From NCBI GenBank assembly GCA_964554335.1, contig CAZKOF010000024.1, positions 1 through 26,283 on the forward strand: a stretch of DNA of 26,283 bases. Direction: 5' to 3'. A program made the translations under genes and the position numbers. The stretch's first letter is position 1; the number at the start of each line of letters is the position of its first letter. This DNA is from UBA3263 sp964554335 (GTDB lineage Bacteria > Bacteroidota > Bacteroidia > Bacteroidales > Muribaculaceae). The notes beneath the pieces are model-generated. The model had not been told where the DNA came from. It was given only the letters and a program-made list of their open reading frames with translations, and made no database searches. Positions 22,683 to 26,283 of this stretch are shown here, piece by piece.

Positions 22683-22746
22683 TTAATAAAAACTTAACAA
22701 CTTCCGCATTTAACAAAAAACACACATTTATGAAAAACTTATGAAA
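22683..22746 (+). promoter_or_regulatory. Pho-box-like direct repeats
   Basis: TTAATAA at 22683-22689 and TTAACAA at 22694-22700 are spaced 11 bp start to start; a further TTAACAA lies at 22710-22716. TTATGAA recurs at 22728-22734 and 22739-22745, again exactly 11 bp apart. PhoB/PhoP-type regulators bind tandem half-sites of 6-7 bp with 11-bp period, and TTAACA is the Bacillus PhoP half-site. The second pair ends 12 bp before the permease's -7 box, the usual activator position. Confidence 0.6.
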
Positions 22747-22757
22747 CAATTTCGGGC

Positions 22758-22765
22758 GATTTTTG
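22758..22765 (+). promoter_or_regulatory. Weak -7 box of the phosphate permease operon
   Basis: GATTTTTG differs from TAnnTTTG only in the first base and lies 34 bp before the ATG. Its -33 position is occupied by the TTATGAA repeats, as expected for a promoter that needs a bound response regulator. Confidence 0.4.
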
Positions 22766-22799
22766 CGAAAAAAATTAAACAATTAAATATTTCAGAATA

Positions 22800-25076
22800 A
22801 TGGAAATCTTATTCTTATGCATTATCATTTTCCTGTTTCTGCTGGCCGTTTTCGACCTGTCGGTAGGGGTAAGCAATGATGCCGTAAACTTCCTGAATTC
22901 CGCCATAGGGACAAAGGCGGCTTCTTTCAAGCGCATAATACTTGTGGCATCCATAGGTGTGTTCATCGGTGCGGCAATGAGTAACGGAATGATGGATATA
23001 GCCCGACATGGCATATTCCGCCCTGAACACTTCTCTTTCTATGACCTTATCTGCATCTTTATGGCGGTAATGGTAACCGACATCATACTGCTTGACATTT
23101 TCAACTCTCTCGGTATGCCGACGTCAACCACCGTCTCGATGGTGTTCGAGCTGTTAGGAGCGACTTTTGTCGTGGCTTTGATAAAAATGGCCCGGGGAAT
23201 AGATCTCGGCTTTAGCGACCTGCTGAACACAGAGAAAGCGTTGTCGGTTATATTGGGGATTTTCCTATCGGTTGCTATCGCTTTTGTGTCCGGAACTATT
23301 GTTCAGTTCCTGTCGCGAATGATTTTCTCTTTTGAATACAAAAGCAGACTGAAATGGAAAATCGGAATTTTCGGTGGAATTTGTGCAACTGCGATTATCT
23401 ACTTTCTCCTGATCAAAGGTGCCAAAGACCTCACTTTCATGACTCCCGAAGTGAAAGCATGGATAAAAGCCGACACTTGGCTGATTATTGGCTCCTGCCT
23501 CGCTTTTTTCACCGTCTTGATGCAGTTGCTCCATTTTTTGAAAGTAAATGTGTTGAAGGTGATAGTTCTGATGGGCACGTTTGCATTGGCTATGGCCTTT
23601 GCCGGTAATGACCTCGTGAATTTCATAGGCGTGCCGTTAAGCGGGCTCGCCTCTTTTCAGGACTACATTGCCAACGGAGGCGGCGATGCTACCGGCTTTC
23701 TTATGGACTCTCTCAATGGCCCGGCTGACACACCGCTCTATTTCTTGATAGGTGCGGGGACAATTATGGTGGTCGCACTGGCAACATCAAAAAAGGCTCG
23801 GAATGTTTCAAAAACAGAAGTAGGACTCGGCTCTCAGCAAGTTGGCGAAGAAATGTTCGGGTCCTCCCGTATTGCCCGCCGACTGGTACGGTGGGTTCTG
23901 ACCGTATATTACCGGATTCATGAACATACACCCCGCCGGGTTAGAGTCTGGTTCGCACATCGGTTTAACACAAATGAGATTATTATGGAACAGGGTGCCG
24001 CTTTTGACCTTATCCGAGGGTCCATAAATCTTGTGCTTGCAGGAGCATTGATTGCGCTGGGCACATCTTTGAAACTGCCTCTCTCAACCACATTTGTCAC
24101 CTTCATGGTTGCCATGGGCTCTTCTCTTGCCGATCGTGCATGGGGACGCGAGAGTGCGGTGTTCCGCATCACGGGCGTAATCTCTGTAATCGGAGGTTGG
24201 TTCCTGACCGCAGGTGCCGCTTTCATAGGCGCCGGTATAATTGTGTTTCTGATGCACCTGGGAGGACACTGGGTTATGATGGCGTTAGCCATACTTACGA
24301 TATTCATTATCATAAGAAGCAACCGACGTTTCACGTCACGCAAATCTGAAGATGAAGGCGACACCCTTTTCCAGACAATCCTTTCTACTGACGACCGGAC
24401 AAAATGTTGGGAATTACTCCGTGTTTACGTAGCTCGGCAACAACAAAATTTCCTCGGTTATGCTGCTGAAAAATACGAAACAATCACATCCGCCTTTCTT
24501 AATGAGAACGCCGGACAACTCAATAAAACTGAAAACTCACTTGTGCGCGAGAAGAGTATTCTGAAAAGCGACAGACGCAAGGAAACCCTATGTCTTCGAC
24601 GTGTGAGACGGGAAACGGCGATTGAAAAGAGCGCATGGTTCCATCTTAGCAATACCTGTTGCATGGGGATATTGTATAATTTGCGTCGTATCAATGAAAT
24701 CTGTCGGGAACACGTCGATAACAATTTTCATCCGCTGCCTCCGCGTTATGTCGGAGAGTTCGAGATGATTCAATCGCGGATCAGAACAATGTTTACAGAG
24801 GTCCTGAATATGATGGAAACGACCGCCCCGGACACGGTGCCTGCGTTGCGACGCAACTGCGATGAGATAAAAGATATCCTCTCTGACACATACCATCGTC
24901 TTTTCACTCACCTGCGGGAAGGAGACCCTGCTTCAATGACTGTAGTGTATGTCTATATCAACATGCTTCAGGAGACGCAAGAGTTGGTATCCGGCATCAG
25001 GAAATATCTCCGCGCATACGCCAAATTATATGACAGTGATTTCAGCAGCCGTCGCAACCCCGCCCTTACCTGCTAA
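22800..25076 (+). CDS. PiT-family inorganic phosphate transporter with PhoU-like C-terminal domain
   Basis: A 758-aa inner-membrane phosphate symporter. Both inverted copies of the PiT signature are visible: VSNDAVNFLNSAIGT (Asn26, Asp27, Asn30) and AGNDLVNFIGVPLSG (Asn270, Asp271). About 12 hydrophobic segments cover residues 2-505, with a long cytosolic loop at about 330-395. Residues about 515-758 are hydrophilic and helical with no membrane segment, resembling the PhoU-like domain found on some Bacteroidetes PiT proteins; family members without it are about 400-500 aa. This tail may report or gate transport and replace a separate PhoU. It is divergent from the two-component genes, and the porin gene follows directly. 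Confidence 0.9.
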   Translation: MEILFLCIIIFLFLLAVFDLSVGVSNDAVNFLNSAIGTKAASFKRIILVASIGVFIGAAMSNGMMDIARHGIFRPEHFSFYDLICIFMAVMVTDIILLDIFNSLGMPTSTTVSMVFELLGATFVVALIKMARGIDLGFSDLLNTEKALSVILGIFLSVAIAFVSGTIVQFLSRMIFSFEYKSRLKWKIGIFGGICATAIIYFLLIKGAKDLTFMTPEVKAWIKADTWLIIGSCLAFFTVLMQLLHFLKVNVLKVIVLMGTFALAMAFAGNDLVNFIGVPLSGLASFQDYIANGGGDATGFLMDSLNGPADTPLYFLIGAGTIMVVALATSKKARNVSKTEVGLGSQQVGEEMFGSSRIARRLVRWVLTVYYRIHEHTPRRVRVWFAHRFNTNEIIMEQGAAFDLIRGSINLVLAGALIALGTSLKLPLSTTFVTFMVAMGSSLADRAWGRESAVFRITGVISVIGGWFLTAGAAFIGAGIIVFLMHLGGHWVMMALAILTIFIIIRSNRRFTSRKSEDEGDTLFQTILSTDDRTKCWELLRVYVARQQQNFLGYAAEKYETITSAFLNENAGQLNKTENSLVREKSILKSDRRKETLCLRRVRRETAIEKSAWFHLSNTCCMGILYNLRRINEICREHVDNNFHPLPPRYVGEFEMIQSRIRTMFTEVLNMMETTAPDTVPALRRNCDEIKDILSDTYHRLFTHLREGDPASMTVVYVYINMLQETQELVSGIRKYLRAYAKLYDSDFSSRRNPALTC

Positions 25077-25109
25077 TTGACCTGTGATTACAGTCCATAT
25101 AGGTTTAAT

Positions 25110-26159
25110 ATGTTGATGATTTTAACGTCAGTTATATGGCGTAGCCGCCGCAGGAAAAGATTATTATCTTCCTTATTGCTATGTCTTATGGTAACAGTCG
25201 CTTATGCCCGAAGTAACACATCCTCTATTCCCGAGATACATGGGACTATAAGGACAAAATATGAGTATGAGCCTCCAATAAACAAAGGTAGGTTTGAAAT
25301 ACGCAATGCACGAATCGGTGTGGAAGGCCGGATTATACCGATTGTAAGATATAAAGCTGAGATTGATCTTTCAGATGAAGGCGCAATCAAGATGCTTGAT
25401 GCTTATATACGGGTTCAGCCTCTATCTTCTTTGAAAATCACAGTAGGACAGATGCGTGTTCCATTTACGATCGACGCACATCGCTCTCCCCATATGCAAT
25501 ATTTCGCAAACCGGTCGTTTATTGCAAAGCAGGTCGGTAACGTCCGCGATGTCGGAGCCACCGTTGGTTGGACATTTGAAAATGCCACACCGATAAACTT
25601 GGAAGGAGGCATATTCAATGGTTCCGGATTGACAAATCAAAAAGATTTTTGGACATCGGATTATAATTTTTCCGTCAAGGCCAGTACAATGATTGAAAGA
25701 CATTTCAATATAACACTGAGTTGTCAAAAAGCAAATGCCGGCAATGTCAGCACCTATATGTACGATGCAGGAACATATTTTCAAAACGAAAGATGGCACA
25801 TCGAGGCTGAATATTTGCGTAAGCACTATGCCGCAGGGGCTTTCCGACCTGTAAACGCAATAGATGCTTTTGCAGCATATCGACTTCCCATGAAAAAAGG
25901 TTTGACAGCCATTTCATTTCTTGTGCGATACGATTACATGTCAGATCATAGTCAAGGAAAGAACGATAATACCGGTACTCTTTCAGTTGATGACCCGGAA
26001 CGACACCGGACAACGGGAGGTATAACATTAAGCATGGAGAAAGGAAATCTACAAGCACACTTACGTCTGAATTACGAACAGTATTTCTATCCAAAAGATG
26101 TCACACCCGCGATATCCGAACAAAATAAAGCCGTTGTCGAACTCGTTGTGCATTTTTGA
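25110..26159 (+). CDS. Phosphate-selective porin (Porin_O_P type)
   Basis: An outer-membrane channel of the OprO/OprP-like family, about 349 aa. The N-terminus is a signal peptide with a basic n-region (RSRRRKR) and hydrophobic core LLSSLLLCLMVTVAYA. The mature part begins PEIHGTIRTKYEYEP and shows FEIRNARIGVEGRIIPIVRYKAEIDLSDEGAIKMLDAYIRVQPLSSLKITVGQMRVPFTID, the hallmark of the family, followed by HMQYFANRSFIAKQV and a series of amphipathic strands ending in VVELVVHF with terminal Phe. The frame is open from TTG 25077 directly after the permease stop; ATG 25110 or 25116 gives a normal signal peptide. It is almost certainly cotranscribed with the permease, giving outer- and inner-membrane steps of phosphate uptake. 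Confidence 0.85.
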   Translation: MLMILTSVIWRSRRRKRLLSSLLLCLMVTVAYARSNTSSIPEIHGTIRTKYEYEPPINKGRFEIRNARIGVEGRIIPIVRYKAEIDLSDEGAIKMLDAYIRVQPLSSLKITVGQMRVPFTIDAHRSPHMQYFANRSFIAKQVGNVRDVGATVGWTFENATPINLEGGIFNGSGLTNQKDFWTSDYNFSVKASTMIERHFNITLSCQKANAGNVSTYMYDAGTYFQNERWHIEAEYLRKHYAAGAFRPVNAIDAFAAYRLPMKKGLTAISFLVRYDYMSDHSQGKNDNTGTLSVDDPERHRTTGGITLSMEKGNLQAHLRLNYEQYFYPKDVTPAISEQNKAVVELVVHF

Positions 26160-26211
26160 TTTAGCAACCGGGAAAATGGCAGGACTCCGAAAATAATGGA
26201 TCCGCAGATTG

Positions 26212-26283
26212 TGAACTGCACCCCAAAAGTTAACCTGTAACTTTCATTGAATTTACGTCATATATTGGGCGGTTGGCAATTTT
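26212..26283 (+). mobile_element. Probable end of an IS3/IS150-like insertion sequence, cut by window edge
   Basis: TGAACTGCACCCCAAAAGTT at 26212-26231 resembles the terminal inverted repeat common to IS150-group IS3 elements, in which TGxACTGCACCCCAAAAGTT is a frequent start. The remaining 50 bases contain no complete ORF, as expected before orfA. The transposase and the other end lie outside the window, so this rests on the terminal sequence only. Confidence 0.4.

Overview
The window looks like chromosomal DNA of a Bacteroidales bacterium, and the first half fits a Muribaculaceae-like gut anaerobe. The grounds are repeated matches to the Bacteroidetes promoter motif TAnnTTTG (upstream TTTG about 20 bp away where visible), few Shine-Dalgarno sites, SPII lipoproteins, a pyruvate formate-lyase pair, a NOL1/NOP2/Sun methyltransferase next to a Cys-tailed SlyD, and a Porin_O_P-type porin. 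The family-level placement is an inference from gene content and style; no database was searched.

Layout. (1) 1-963: a promoter-structured RNA-terminator unit (a candidate small RNA), a small membrane protein with its own promoter, an inverted-repeat-rich spacer, and a tiny ORF made of 12-bp tandem repeats. (2) 960-4898, minus strand: rsmF-like rRNA m5C methyltransferase, slyD-like prolyl isomerase and an M13 (PepO-like) lipoprotein peptidase, probably read together from the peptidase side. (3) 4976-5138: tRNA-Glu(CTC) with its own promoter and terminator. (4) 5260-6714: two tandem, related lipoprotein genes, the second fused to a beta-barrel-like domain. (5) 6858-13817, plus strand: dnaE, trxA, pflB, pflA. 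T-rich heptamer tracts in the same orientation relative to the gene lie just upstream of slyD, dnaE, trxA and pflB.

(6) 13837-20479: an AraC-type regulator divergent from a tripartite RND efflux operon (lipoprotein adaptor, inner-membrane pump, TolC-like channel). The 233-bp divergent region holds an 89-bp imperfect palindrome centred at 14861. The two TAnnTTTG-like boxes lie at exactly equal distances on either side, which suggests one operator controls both directions. (7) 20496-26159: a two-component system (OmpR/PhoB-like regulator and histidine kinase, minus strand), divergent from a PiT-type phosphate permease with a cytosolic PhoU-like tail and a phosphate-selective-type porin. Pairs of 7-bp direct repeats spaced 11 bp apart, resembling Pho boxes, lie in the divergent promoter region. 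Together this reads as a self-contained phosphate-starvation module. (8) 26212-26283: what looks like the end of an IS3/IS150-like insertion sequence, cut by the window edge.

Base and codon use appears to shift after pflA: the first part favours GC-rich, C-ending codons and the region from 13837 on is visibly more mixed. I could not quantify this. The most notable non-coding signals are the symmetric operator at 14817-14905, the Pho-box-like repeats at 22683-22746, the structured RNA unit at 93-257 and the heptamer tracts before start codons.
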